The position numbers and the translations under genes are program-made. The notes beneath the pieces are model-generated. The model saw nothing but the letters and a program-made list of their open reading frames with translations. It did no database searches and was not told the DNA's origin. DNA of 64,000 nt from the NCBI RefSeq assembly GCF_014652135.1, contig NZ_BMYF01000001.1, forward strand, positions 248,650 through 312,649. The letters run 5' to 3'. Source of the DNA: Mongoliitalea lutea (GTDB lineage Bacteria > Bacteroidota > Bacteroidia > Cytophagales > Cyclobacteriaceae). Positions 1 to 8,736 of this stretch are shown here, one piece after another (position 1 is the first letter of the stretch; each line of letters starts with the position of its first letter).

Positions 1-775
1 AAATTACCTTTCCTTTATTGGTTCGGGTAAAGTGGGATGGTATTTGAAGTCAAAATTAGCTCCCGGAACCAGAATCGCCTTGGAACATGGAGGGACTGCG
101 CCAGTGATTGTTGCAGAGGATTGTGATGTTTCGGAGCTCATTGGCCCATTGGCAAAAGGTGGTTTTTACCATGCAGGACAGGTATGCGTCTCTGTGCAAA
201 AAGTATTTGCACATGAAAACATTGCACGTGAACTGGCCGAAGGTATTGCTCAAGCAGCTGAAAAACTGAAGGTAGGCGATCCGCTCTCCGAAGATACCGA
301 AGTGGGGCCGTTGATTTTGCCTAAGGAAGTGGGTCGTATCGATGAATGGGTGCAGGAAGCTGTATCCGAAGGTGCTGAATTATTGACTGGAGGAAAAGTC
401 TTAGCAAACAATTGCTATGCACCAACAGTCCTCTGGAATCCTTCTGTGGACTCGAAAGTCAGTCAGGAGGAAATTTTTGGTCCGGTGATTTGTATCTATC
501 CTTACCAAGATCGAGCTCAAGCCATTCAGCAGGCAAATGCTGTTCCTTATCATTTTCAATCAGCAGTATTCACTCAAAACTTGGATATTGCTTTGGATAC
601 GATGCAAAAGCTCGATGCCAATGCTGTGATGGTCAATGACCATACCGCTTTTCGGGTGGATTGGATGCCATTTGGCGGAAGGGATCAATCCGGAGAAGGT
701 ATGGGAGGAATTCCTTACAGCATGCATGAGATGACCCGAACCAAACTTCTGGTCTTTAAAAGCAAGTATCTATAA
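1..775 (+). CDS. Aldehyde dehydrogenase family protein, C-terminal part (5' truncated)
   Basis: The reading frame is open from base 2, so the gene starts before the window; a GTG at 32 is only an internal codon. About 257 C-terminal residues remain. They carry the nucleotide-binding turn FIGSGKVG, the catalytic glutamate in LEHGG (codon 83-85), and the nucleophilic cysteine in HAGQVC (codon 185-187), followed by the EEIFGPV motif. ALDH enzymes oxidise aldehydes to acids or CoA esters with NAD(P)+ in the cytoplasm. The substrate cannot be told from this part. The stop codon lies 6 bases before an MFS transporter, so the two are probably co-transcribed and the transporter may import the substrate or its precursor (inference). 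Confidence 0.9.
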   Translation, partial: NYLSFIGSGKVGWYLKSKLAPGTRIALEHGGTAPVIVAEDCDVSELIGPLAKGGFYHAGQVCVSVQKVFAHENIARELAEGIAQAAEKLKVGDPLSEDTEVGPLILPKEVGRIDEWVQEAVSEGAELLTGGKVLANNCYAPTVLWNPSVDSKVSQEEIFGPVICIYPYQDRAQAIQQANAVPYHFQSAVFTQNLDIALDTMQKLDANAVMVNDHTAFRVDWMPFGGRDQSGEGMGGIPYSMHEMTRTKLLVFKSKYL

Positions 776-781
776 ATCTAT

Positions 782-1936
782 ATGAATAAAATCCTGAGTA
801 AGATAGTGGTGGCGCAGTTTTTCGCCACTTCTTTATGGTTTGCCGGCAATGCTGTCGTGCAGGACCTCGCTCAGGAATATGGATTAGCAGACACCTATTT
901 AGCCCATATCACTTCTTCCGTGCAGGTAGGATTCATTGTGGGGACATTATTCTTTGCCATTTTCACCATTGCAGATCGGTTTTCTCCTTCCAAGGTATTT
1001 TTTATCAGTGCGCTGATGGCAGCAAGTCTTAATCTATCGATTGTCTGGTTAGCTGCTACAGGCTGGGAAATCTTAGCGCTCAGATTTGGAACAGGTTTTT
1101 TTCTTGCGGGGATTTATCCCGTTGGGATGAAAATTGCGGCGGATTATTTTGATAAAGGTTTGGGGAAATCCTTAGGCTTATTGGTTGGGGCTTTGGTATT
1201 GGGAACCTCCTTTCCACACCTGATCAAAGCTTTTTCTGATGGTTTGCCCTGGGCTTGGGTATTGTACGGAACATCTGCCTTGGCCATGCTTGGAGGGATA
1301 TTGATTTTGCTGGGTGTCCCGGATGGGCCTCATCGAAAAAAGAGTCAAGGAATTGATTTCAGAGCATTATCAAAGGTTTTTCAGGTACCAAAATTCCGGG
1401 CTGCTGCCTTTGGTTATTTTGGACACATGTGGGAGCTGTATACCTTTTGGGCTTTTGTGCCTGTTTTTTTAGCCGCTTATATGAAGGTTCATACGATCAG
1501 TCTTGACATTCCCTTCATTAGCTTCTGTGTGATCGGTATTGGGGGCCTTTCTTGCGCCTTGGGAGGTTTTTTATCGGAGAAACTTTCTCCTGCCTTTATA
1601 GCCGGAACTGCTTTGAAAATCTCGGGGATCTGCAGTGCCCTCTCTCCTTTGTTTTTTTTACAGCCATCAACTGCCATTTTACTGATTTTCCTAATGGTTT
1701 GGGGGATGGCAGTCACAGCAGATTCACCCATGTTTTCTACCTTGGTTGCTACCTATGCACCGATAAATTCCAGAGCAACCGCCCTGACCATTGTAAATAG
1801 TATTGGGTTTGCGTTAACCATTCCGAGTATCCAATTAGCACAATTTTTTTTCAATGCGATCCCGGCACACTTACTTTTATTCGCTCTTGGATTAGGCCCG
1901 TTACTTGGTTTATACTTTTTTAAAAAAAGTTTTTAA
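782..1936 (+). CDS. MFS transporter
   Basis: This 384-residue protein is hydrophobic throughout, with about 12 predicted membrane helices and short charged loops. A basic loop near residues 180-190 (PHRKKSQG) separates the two six-helix halves, as in the major facilitator superfamily. The N-terminus (FFATSLWFAGNAVV) resembles the small MFS subgroup with CynX/NarK-like helices. No substrate can be assigned. It follows the aldehyde dehydrogenase by 6 bases, which suggests a shared transcript. The ATG at 782 is the only sensible start, giving a first helix directly after MNKILSK. Confidence 0.85.
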   Translation: MNKILSKIVVAQFFATSLWFAGNAVVQDLAQEYGLADTYLAHITSSVQVGFIVGTLFFAIFTIADRFSPSKVFFISALMAASLNLSIVWLAATGWEILALRFGTGFFLAGIYPVGMKIAADYFDKGLGKSLGLLVGALVLGTSFPHLIKAFSDGLPWAWVLYGTSALAMLGGILILLGVPDGPHRKKSQGIDFRALSKVFQVPKFRAAAFGYFGHMWELYTFWAFVPVFLAAYMKVHTISLDIPFISFCVIGIGGLSCALGGFLSEKLSPAFIAGTALKISGICSALSPLFFLQPSTAILLIFLMVWGMAVTADSPMFSTLVATYAPINSRATALTIVNSIGFALTIPSIQLAQFFFNAIPAHLLLFALGLGPLLGLYFFKKSF

Positions 1937-2026
1937 CCTTCCTTTAAAGATCTATCTTATTAAGGCCTTTTGTAAAAGTAACTTTTCTCACAAAAAATGA
2001 ACGCTAAAAGTCTGACTTTTGTCATG

Positions 2027-2043
2027 TTGTTGTTGAACAACAA
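2027..2043. promoter_or_regulatory. Perfect inverted repeat upstream of the MBL/rhodanese gene
   Basis: TTGTTGTT-G-AACAACAA is an exact palindrome around one central G, 36 bases before the start codon of the persulfide-dioxygenase-like gene. A one-base centre fits a dimeric repressor or activator site better than an RNA hairpin. The regulator is unknown, and no regulator gene is adjacent. Confidence 0.4.
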
Positions 2044-2079
2044 AGAAAATAAATTGAAAACACTCTAAATATTTAACCT

Positions 2080-3486
2080 ATGTTCTTCGAACTTGTTTAT
2101 GATAAAAGTTTGGCTCAAGCCAGTTATGTTATTGGATGCCAAAAAGCTGGTATTGCCGCTGTTATCGATCCTAAAAGAGATGTAGATACATACCTACAAA
2201 TTGCGCAGGCAAATAACCTTAAAATTACACACGTATTAGAAACTCATATCCATGCCGATTTTTTATCAGGATCACGGGAACTAGCTGCTTTGACAGGTGC
2301 TGATCTATACCTTTCTGACGAAGGTGATGAAAATTGGAAGTATGAATTTCCTCACAATAAAATTAAAGGAGGAGATGTAGTTAAAATGGGGAATTTGACT
2401 TTTGAAGTCATTCATACTCCTGGACATACTCCAGAATCTGTGAGTTTTCTACTAACCGATAAACCAGCCTCATCTGAACCTGTTATGTTGTTCACTGGTG
2501 ATTTCGTCTTTGTAGGTGATGTTGGGAGACCGGATTTATTAGAACAAGCGGCTGGAATTAAAGGAACTCAAGATATCGGAGCTGCTCAAATGTATGATTC
2601 CTTACATGAGTTTGCAAAACTAGGTGATTATATCCAAGTCTGGCCAGGTCACGGGGCAGGATCTGCTTGTGGAAAAGCTTTAGGAGCAGTTCCAATGACC
2701 ACAGTAGGATATGAAAAAATTAGAAACTGGGCACTCCAACTTCTAAATGATAAACAAGCATTTACACAGGAACTACTTGCTGATCAGCCTGAGCCTCCTA
2801 AGTATTTTGCGATGATGAAAAAGCTAAATAAAGTTGATAGAAAGCTTTTGACAGAAGTACCAAAAATAAAGAATTTCTCTAGGGAAGAATTCTCAGATGC
2901 AAAATCTGCTGGTTTGAAAATAATTGACACCAGACCTTGGACTGCATACGCTGAGGCAAATTTGAAAGGAACTTTAAGTATTACAAATAATAATTCATTC
3001 TCCACTTACATGGGTTGGTACATGAATTACGATGAGAAGTTCATAGTAATTGCCGAAGAAAATCAAGTAGATGATATTATGCGAAAATTGATGCGCATTG
3101 GATTGGATAATTTGTCTGGGTTTATCACTCCATCTCAATTAATGGAATTTGAAAAAGGTAATCTAAGTTCTTACACTCCAATATCAAAAGATTCAGTCAA
3201 AGAAAAAATCTCAACAAGTGATGTGCAAATTGTTGATGTGAGAGGTGCTGCTGAGTTTAAAAAAGGACATATTGAAGGAGCGGACAACCTAGTACTTGGC
3301 AAGTTATATGACAATCTTGACAAAATATCAAAAGATAAACCTGTAATTATCCACTGTCAAGCAGGAGGACGGGCAGCTATTGCTTACTCTATTTTACAGG
3401 CAGAAGGTTTTGAAAATATCTTAAATTATGCGGGTGGTATGAATGATTGGGCTGATGAAGAAAAAACTGTAGCAGTAACGGCATAA
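2080..3486 (+). CDS. MBL-fold hydrolase with two rhodanese domains (persulfide dioxygenase-like)
   Basis: A 468-residue cytoplasmic protein. Residues 1-250 form a metallo-beta-lactamase fold with the ETHE1/glyoxalase-II type metal motif T-H56-I-H58-A-D60, then HTPGHTPES near 110 and WPGHGAGS near 190. Two rhodanese domains follow. The first (about 265-355) has no cysteine at its catalytic position (VIAEENQV). The second (about 375-460) keeps the active loop H-C426-QAGGRA. The family oxidises glutathione or other low-molecular-weight persulfides to sulfite and passes sulfane sulfur through the rhodanese domain. The gene stands alone, with an inverted repeat upstream and a strong terminator downstream. 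The main uncertainty is the physiological thiol, since Bacteroidota often use bacillithiol-like thiols. Confidence 0.85.
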   Translation: MFFELVYDKSLAQASYVIGCQKAGIAAVIDPKRDVDTYLQIAQANNLKITHVLETHIHADFLSGSRELAALTGADLYLSDEGDENWKYEFPHNKIKGGDVVKMGNLTFEVIHTPGHTPESVSFLLTDKPASSEPVMLFTGDFVFVGDVGRPDLLEQAAGIKGTQDIGAAQMYDSLHEFAKLGDYIQVWPGHGAGSACGKALGAVPMTTVGYEKIRNWALQLLNDKQAFTQELLADQPEPPKYFAMMKKLNKVDRKLLTEVPKIKNFSREEFSDAKSAGLKIIDTRPWTAYAEANLKGTLSITNNNSFSTYMGWYMNYDEKFIVIAEENQVDDIMRKLMRIGLDNLSGFITPSQLMEFEKGNLSSYTPISKDSVKEKISTSDVQIVDVRGAAEFKKGHIEGADNLVLGKLYDNLDKISKDKPVIIHCQAGGRAAIAYSILQAEGFENILNYAGGMNDWADEEKTVAVTA

Positions 3487-3510
3487 ATTTGTATCTATTT
3501 CAGTTAATTG

Positions 3511-3542
3511 GCTGTTCCACAAAATGGAACAGCTTTTTTTAT
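3511..3542 (+). terminator. Rho-independent terminator after the MBL/rhodanese gene
   Basis: GCTGTTCCA and TGGAACAGC form a perfect 9-bp stem around a five-base loop and are followed by a run of T. It lies 25 bases after the stop codon, between convergent genes. Confidence 0.9.
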
Positions 3543-3558
3543 TTAACAGAAATACGAA

Positions 3559-4395
3559 TCAAATTCTTTCATTCAGCCAATCAACTATATCCTGTATTAC
3601 GCTTTCCTTTTCAAGCTCATTAATGAGTTCGTGGTATAAACCTTCGTATCTATGAAAGGTCTTATCTTTAGACTGGATTGACCTAAAAAACTCCTCTGTT
3701 CCGAGAGGGTTAGTCATCTGATCATTTGTGCCGTGCATTAATAATATGGGATATTTAAAATTTGTCGATTTTTCCCTAATCGATTGCATCATTTTTAGAA
3801 GCTCCGAACCTGTTCTAGCAGGAATAGCTCCTTGATACACTAAAGGATCCATTTTGTATTTTTGCACCTCCCGTTCATCTCTTGAAATCTTTGTTGCATC
3901 TAATTTAAGTACCTTTAATTTTGGAGCAACCATGCTAACAATACTCGAGATTCCAATTAACAAAGGTGATACCTTTGGATCGGGCTTTAATGCTGGGGCG
4001 CTTAATAGGACACCATCAGTATTTGGAGAAAAACTCAAGGCATATGCGGCAACTAAACCACCTCCCATACTATGCCCAAAAATAAAGGAGGGCTTTTGCG
4101 GTACATAATTTTTTATTTTTTCATAAAGAGCATCAATGTCTTTCAAATAGTCTTCATAACGCTCAAAAAAAGCTGTTGGCTTTGATACAGACTTTCCATG
4201 CCCCCTTCCATCAAAAGTAAATACAGAAACACCCTCATTAACTAATTTTTCTGCTAGATGGGAATATCTACTACTATGTTCACCTAACCCATGCACAAGT
4301 AAGATAGATGCCCTGGCCTCCTCATCAGGTATCCAAGCTTGTAGGGATAAAGTTAAGCCATCATGGGTTTGATAAGAAGTTTCTAAATGTTTCAT
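3559..4395 (-). CDS. Alpha/beta hydrolase (monoacylglycerol lipase/PldB-like)
   Basis: A 278-residue cytoplasmic hydrolase counted from the ATG at 4395; a longer frame to 4458 adds a poorly conserved 21-residue stretch and is less likely. HGLGEHSSRY at 35-44 is the oxyanion region typical of monoglyceride lipases. GHSMGG holds the nucleophile Ser109. The acid and base are probably the Asp in GTNDQMT and the His in GLYHELINE near the C-terminus. The family cleaves monoacylglycerols or lysophospholipids. No neighbouring gene narrows the substrate. It is transcribed towards the MBL/rhodanese gene and divergently from nothing obvious. Confidence 0.85.
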   Translation of the reverse strand: MKHLETSYQTHDGLTLSLQAWIPDEEARASILLVHGLGEHSSRYSHLAEKLVNEGVSVFTFDGRGHGKSVSKPTAFFERYEDYLKDIDALYEKIKNYVPQKPSFIFGHSMGGGLVAAYALSFSPNTDGVLLSAPALKPDPKVSPLLIGISSIVSMVAPKLKVLKLDATKISRDEREVQKYKMDPLVYQGAIPARTGSELLKMMQSIREKSTNFKYPILLMHGTNDQMTNPLGTEEFFRSIQSKDKTFHRYEGLYHELINELEKESVIQDIVDWLNERI

Positions 4396-4526
4396 AGCTA
4401 TTGAAATTAATTCAATTTTCCGAATAAATAAAAATAAATTGATTTTGTCTTTGAACAAGTATTCTCAAAATGGGTCATAACTACGGTAAACCTAAATTAG
4501 ACAAACATTTCAAAGGTTATCACGAT

Positions 4527-5894
4527 TTACCAAAGAACATGAATCTTTTCAACGGCTATTTTTGCAAAAAAAGCTTTCAACAAATATTGAGTATCTCGTT
4601 CTGGCTGAACTCGGATGAGTTTATCAACTATTGCAGCATTATATTCCAACTTTTCCTCCAAAAAAGCATAGCCATGAAAAATCCCATCTTCAAAATATAA
4701 AACACATTGTTCTTCAACTGTTCTCCCTGAATCCTGAATTAATAAGCGCCCTCGTTCTTTGGCAAAGGATTGTATAAATTGTTTGACTTTTGGGTTGTAT
4801 TCATCGGGACCTTCAACTCCCCCACACGCGCCGTTGCACTCATTTTTTTCATAGTCAAAGCAAAATTGCGAGGACTTCTGAATTCCCGCTAATTTGGGAC
4901 ACAGTTCGTATTCAAGAACCTTATGCTTCAACAAATGAAATGCCTCTGCATGAGTGTTAAACTGAGCAAAGCTTTGGGTTCCTTTACTGATTTTGGCAAC
5001 CTGTAAACGTAGATAACCATTGCCGTCCTCGTAACTGACAATTCCCCAGCTAAAGGTCTTGAATTTGGCAGCTTTATTGAATTTGGGCCATTTTTGTTTG
5101 ATTTCCTGAAGTTCTAATAAGTAAGCAAGAAATTCACTTCCAGTAATTTTCCATTGCACATCGTGAATCAATGATTTTAATTGGAATTTCTCCTCTTCTT
5201 CGGATTTACCTGAGAAATGTTGTTTAAATCGGCTACGGATGTTAAGTGCTTTTCCAATGTAGATAGGAACTCCCTTTTCATCTAAAAAATAATAAATACC
5301 TGTCTCTTCGGGTAAACTCAAAAACTTTTCTTCCGAAATTTGAGGAGGTAGAAAGTGAAAAGTTTGGCGTTTTCGAAGGCTTCCAAGAACAATATCTTCA
5401 TTTTTTTCGAATATCACCCCGAAGAGTTGGGCGGTGGCTTCAGCATCTCCAAAGGCACGGTGCCTATCCTGAATATGAATTCGAAGATGTTCGCAAATAC
5501 GTCCTAAACTATACGATGGAAAGCCGGGGAAAGCCTTTCTGCTTAACTGAACCGTACAAATCTTTGGGGATTCGTAAGAAATACCGATGGAAGAAAAAGC
5601 TTCTCGGATAAACCCGTAGTCAAAATTTACATTATGGGCTACAAACACCTTGTCTTCCAATAAGGCAAGAAGTTCTTGTGCTATTTCCTCGAATGTAGGG
5701 GCATCAGCTACCATTGCTTCATCAATGCCTGTCAAACCTGTGATATATGCAGGAATATATTGCTGAGGATTGAGTAAGGTATGAAAGGTGTCTACTACCT
5801 GATATCCATCATGAACCAATACCGCTATTTCCGTAATGCCGGCATTTCGTGCACTTCCTCCCGTCGTTTCTATATCTACAATTGCAAATAGCAT
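4527..5894 (-). CDS. DEDDh 3'-5' exonuclease fused to a GIY-YIG nuclease domain
   Basis: A 455-residue two-nuclease protein. Residues 1-165 form a DnaQ-type exonuclease: D7-I-E9, D92 in HNVNFDYGF, and H145-x4-D150 in HRAFGD. Residues 195-275 form a UvrC-type GIY-YIG domain: G199-I-Y, Y212-I-G, and R220/R222 in NIRSRF. A third region contains FDYEKNECNGACGG, which resembles the cysteine cluster that follows the nuclease in UvrC and Cho. Similar PolIII-epsilon/UvrC-like fusions are known in actinobacteria and Bacteroidota and are usually annotated as DNA polymerase III epsilon. It has no polymerase-binding signature that I can see, so a repair role (incision plus trimming) is more likely than replication proofreading. 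Confidence 0.9.
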   Translation of the reverse strand: MLFAIVDIETTGGSARNAGITEIAVLVHDGYQVVDTFHTLLNPQQYIPAYITGLTGIDEAMVADAPTFEEIAQELLALLEDKVFVAHNVNFDYGFIREAFSSIGISYESPKICTVQLSRKAFPGFPSYSLGRICEHLRIHIQDRHRAFGDAEATAQLFGVIFEKNEDIVLGSLRKRQTFHFLPPQISEEKFLSLPEETGIYYFLDEKGVPIYIGKALNIRSRFKQHFSGKSEEEEKFQLKSLIHDVQWKITGSEFLAYLLELQEIKQKWPKFNKAAKFKTFSWGIVSYEDGNGYLRLQVAKISKGTQSFAQFNTHAEAFHLLKHKVLEYELCPKLAGIQKSSQFCFDYEKNECNGACGGVEGPDEYNPKVKQFIQSFAKERGRLLIQDSGRTVEEQCVLYFEDGIFHGYAFLEEKLEYNAAIVDKLIRVQPERDTQYLLKAFFAKIAVEKIHVLW

Positions 5895-6084
5895 GGGCGA
5901 ATGTATAAAAGATTGAGGAAGGAATAAAGTATGTGACGGTGGTTGTCAGAATTTCTCGCAAAGGGGCAAAGCCGCAATAGATCTGCTATTTAGGCAAGTT
6001 CGAATTTATATCTTTTCAATAAGCTAATAAATTGAATTTTACAACTAGCTGCTAATTTTAGGGCTCTACTAGAACCAATACTAA

Positions 6085-6789
6085 CTAGCAATTATGTCCC
6101 TCTACATCACAGGCTTGTCCATCTGAATCCAAGAAACTTATCCCCATAGATGCCTGATAACCAGCAAAAGCTTTGGCGATGGTCTGCTGAAATACCTCAT
6201 CCTGTTGCGCTCCTGAAATACCATATTTTCTATCCAACACAAAAAAAGGAACACCTCTTACACCCAGTTGTTGAGCTTCCTGAACGTCTTCATTGACCTC
6301 TTTCAGGAACGCATCTGAGTCTAAACAAGCTTTCACTTCTACTTTCTCCAAACCAACTTCACTCGCTAAGTTTATGAGCGTTTCTGTATCATCAATGTTC
6401 AATCCTTCAGTAAAATACGCTCTCAACAATCGCTCTTTCATAGGCGATCCAAAACCATGTGATTTTGCAAAATGCAATAATCGATGTGCTTGATATGCAT
6501 TAGCAACTACAGTGTTTTCCATATCGTAATCCAAACCTTCGGCAGCTGCCATGGCTACCACTTGTTCGGTAATTTGCTTTGTTTGCTCCATGGACCAACC
6601 CTTCACCTCAGAGAGGTAGGCCAATGAGTTTTTGGATGGATCAGTTTTCATACCAGGATTAAGCAAAAAACTCTTCCATTCGATGACAATCTGATCTCGG
6701 TATTCAAAGGATTCTAAGGCTTTTTCTAAACGTCTTTTACCAATGTAGCAAAAAGGACACATGATATCCGACCAAATTTCTATCTTCAT
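6085..6789 (-). CDS. DsbA-family oxidoreductase (FrnE-like)
   Basis: A 234-residue thioredoxin-fold protein from the ATG at 6789; ten more in-frame codons upstream (to 6819) precede the conserved beta strand MKIEIWSD and are not needed. The active site C11-PF-C14 sits at the start of helix 1, and the cis-proline loop is RGVPFF near residue 190. It has no signal peptide, so it acts in the cytoplasm, unlike classical DsbA. FrnE-like proteins are linked to polyketide metabolism and oxidative stress, but the true substrate is usually unknown. The C-terminus ends in C-x-x-x-x-x-C (CDVEGHNC), an extra pair of cysteines that might resolve or bind metal. It is divergent from the small zinc-ribbon gene. 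Confidence 0.85.
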   Translation of the reverse strand: MKIEIWSDIMCPFCYIGKRRLEKALESFEYRDQIVIEWKSFLLNPGMKTDPSKNSLAYLSEVKGWSMEQTKQITEQVVAMAAAEGLDYDMENTVVANAYQAHRLLHFAKSHGFGSPMKERLLRAYFTEGLNIDDTETLINLASEVGLEKVEVKACLDSDAFLKEVNEDVQEAQQLGVRGVPFFVLDRKYGISGAQQDEVFQQTIAKAFAGYQASMGISFLDSDGQACDVEGHNC

Positions 6790-6846
6790 GACTCCAATTA
6801 ATTTTAAATTCGTATACATAAAACGAAAAATCTCTGTAAGGTTCCC

Positions 6847-7002
6847 ATGAAAACAAAAGAATGTCCCTCATGTGCAATGGATATAGATAAAAATGTAGAT
6901 TTCTGCCCCATCTGCCAATTCGAATTTCCTAAAAGAAATCCCATTTATCAGTGGATAGCCATCATTTTAGCGCTCTTTTTTCTGGCATTGATAATCTTAT
7001 AA
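6847..7002 (+). CDS. Small zinc-ribbon single-pass membrane protein
   Basis: A 51-codon frame starting ATGAAAACAAAAGAATGTCC and ending TAA at 7000-7002. The protein has two CxxC knuckles, C6-PS-C9 and C20-PI-C23, which form a rubredoxin-like zinc ribbon. A short basic linker (FPKRNP) follows, then one hydrophobic helix from about 36 to 51 at the extreme C-terminus. It would be tail-anchored with the ribbon in the cytoplasm. Codon use and the paired knuckles argue for a real gene. It is divergent from the DsbA-like gene, with 57 bases between starts, and its stop is 2 bases from the end of the convergent M50 protease gene. Function is unknown. Confidence 0.75.
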   Translation: MKTKECPSCAMDIDKNVDFCPICQFEFPKRNPIYQWIAIILALFFLALIIL

Positions 7003-7004
7003 TT

Positions 7005-8120
7005 TTACTCGATAATAAATGGCTGTGGAGTAAAGCACATAACAAAAATTACTATTGCAATCCAACCAATGAGTTGGCGTCTTCGGTCTAACGGTTTAAA
7101 TCCGTTCACTTCGGGGTGGTTAAGTCCCATGACTCTCCCTAACAAAAATGCAAAGAATAACCATCCCATGTAACCTTCGATGGATGGGAAAATGTTAACC
7201 AGCAAATACTGAACTGCAACAATCCCTAGAACTATGGTCCAGATAGTTTGATTTTCTAATCCCGACTTACGATAGCATATATACAGAAAACCAATGTACA
7301 ATGGAATTGCAATCAATAGATGACTGAGATCATCATAGGGGTTAACTACTCCTAAGCCTGCATAGAAAATAAAAGCACTGTAAAAGAAGAGGGAGATTTG
7401 TTTGTGATGCTTAGGAAACAGACCAAAAACCACATGACCTCCGTCCAATTGACCAATGGGCAGTAAATTTAAAGCCGTAAAAAACAAAGCCAAGTAGCCC
7501 GCAAACAGGTATGGAAAATGAATGATTTCAGATACATCAGGCATTCTTTCAGGATCTGCCAAGCCCTTTTCCATCATCCAAAACAAAAGATTATATCCAA
7601 TTTTGATGGTGATATACCCTTCTTCAGCTGAATGTCCCTGAAAGTTTTCATCCAAATATTCGGGATGAATCTGATAAATATAATCCGCATCTGGCAGGTT
7701 AGTAAACCCATAGTACAAGACCCCCACAGCCACTACAAACCCTGCCAAAGGTCCTGCTACCCCAATATCAAAATACTTTTTTCTGCTATTAATGAAACTT
7801 TTGATTCGAATGACTGCTCCAAAAGTACCTATGGAAAGTGCTCCAAGAAACCCTAACCAACCAGGAATAAAGTAAGGAAGTGAGGATTTCACCCGATGAT
7901 GAATGGACGTAAATAAATGTCCCAACTCATGGATTAAAAGAATGCCAATAAAGGGAACAGAAAAATGAAGGGATTTTAAAAAATATTCCCAAGTAAGGGC
8001 ATGCTCCCCTCCCACCATGATTGATTTTCCATACAACCACTCTGCCCCGGCTAAGGTAGTAGCTGCTAAAGTTAAGATGAAGAGTATAAAATGGCGTAGA
8101 TATTCTTTGGGTTGATACAT
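7005..8120 (-). CDS. M50-family site-2 protease
   Basis: A 371-residue polytopic membrane protease. H64-E-x-x-H68 (HELGH) supplies two zinc ligands and the catalytic glutamate. NLLPIGQLDGGH at 218-229 is the second M50 signature, with the third ligand Asp. About eight membrane segments surround them. There is no PDZ domain, so it belongs to the compact group without PDZ rather than the RseP type. Such enzymes cut transmembrane substrates such as anti-sigma factors or remnant signal peptides; no partner is encoded next to it. It shares its 3' end, almost touching, with the convergent zinc-ribbon membrane gene, which could be a coincidence. Confidence 0.9.
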   Translation of the reverse strand: MYQPKEYLRHFILFILTLAATTLAGAEWLYGKSIMVGGEHALTWEYFLKSLHFSVPFIGILLIHELGHLFTSIHHRVKSSLPYFIPGWLGFLGALSIGTFGAVIRIKSFINSRKKYFDIGVAGPLAGFVVAVGVLYYGFTNLPDADYIYQIHPEYLDENFQGHSAEEGYITIKIGYNLLFWMMEKGLADPERMPDVSEIIHFPYLFAGYLALFFTALNLLPIGQLDGGHVVFGLFPKHHKQISLFFYSAFIFYAGLGVVNPYDDLSHLLIAIPLYIGFLYICYRKSGLENQTIWTIVLGIVAVQYLLVNIFPSIEGYMGWLFFAFLLGRVMGLNHPEVNGFKPLDRRRQLIGWIAIVIFVMCFTPQPFIIE

Positions 8121-8365
8121 TCCTAAATTAATCGATTAATTCTAGATAAAGAGTTGATTGTGTGTCAATCATGTAGTTGATTTTACAGTCTCTCAATACA
8201 AAGAAAAAGTATGAAGTCAATAAAACTCTTTTTTTGTGATAACTATTCAAATATAGGGTATAAAACACTGTAGACCGCATTTGGTTCATGGAATAAATTT
8301 ACTTGGATTCGATCATAGCTTTTTTACAATTTAGACTTTAAATTGCCGTATAATTAAACCATCCT

Positions 8366-8719
8366 ATGAAGAATTTATTGTTAAAAACTACCAGTATTTT
8401 GCTAATTGCTGTACTGCTGTTCAGTTCTTGTGCAAGTACTACCGTTATCCAAAGTTACCCATCTGACGCCAAGCTTTACATCAATGGAGAATATATGGGA
8501 AACACCCCTGTAACCTACACAGATAAGAAAATTGTCGCATCTACCAATTTGGTGACTTTAGAAAAAGAAGGTTATTATCCGCTTTATACTGCCTTTTCTA
8601 GAGATGAGGAGCTAGATGTAGGTGCCTTGATTGGTGGTCTATTTGTATTAGTACCTTTCTTGTGGATTATGAAATACAAGCCAAACCGTACATTCGAACT
8701 GAAACCTACCGACTATTAA
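8366..8719 (+). CDS. PEGA-domain lipoprotein
   Basis: A 117-residue lipoprotein. The lipobox LLFSSC places the acylated cysteine at C22. Residues 28-75 form a PEGA-like beta domain (SYPSDAKLYINGEYMGNTPV), a surface-layer-associated fold common in Bacteroidota. A hydrophobic stretch at about 88-105 (GALIGGLFVLVPFLWIM) may be a membrane helix. The length is normal for stand-alone PEGA lipoproteins. Function is unknown. The 245 bases upstream have no other gene and presumably hold its promoter. Confidence 0.8.
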   Translation: MKNLLLKTTSILLIAVLLFSSCASTTVIQSYPSDAKLYINGEYMGNTPVTYTDKKIVASTNLVTLEKEGYYPLYTAFSRDEELDVGALIGGLFVLVPFLWIMKYKPNRTFELKPTDY

Positions 8720-8736
8720 AATTTTAAGCTATCTCA

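Noticed and set aside
4470-4700. 76-codon plus-strand ORF over the end of the exonuclease fusion gene
   Set aside because: Overlaps a well-supported gene on the other strand and has no recognisable features.
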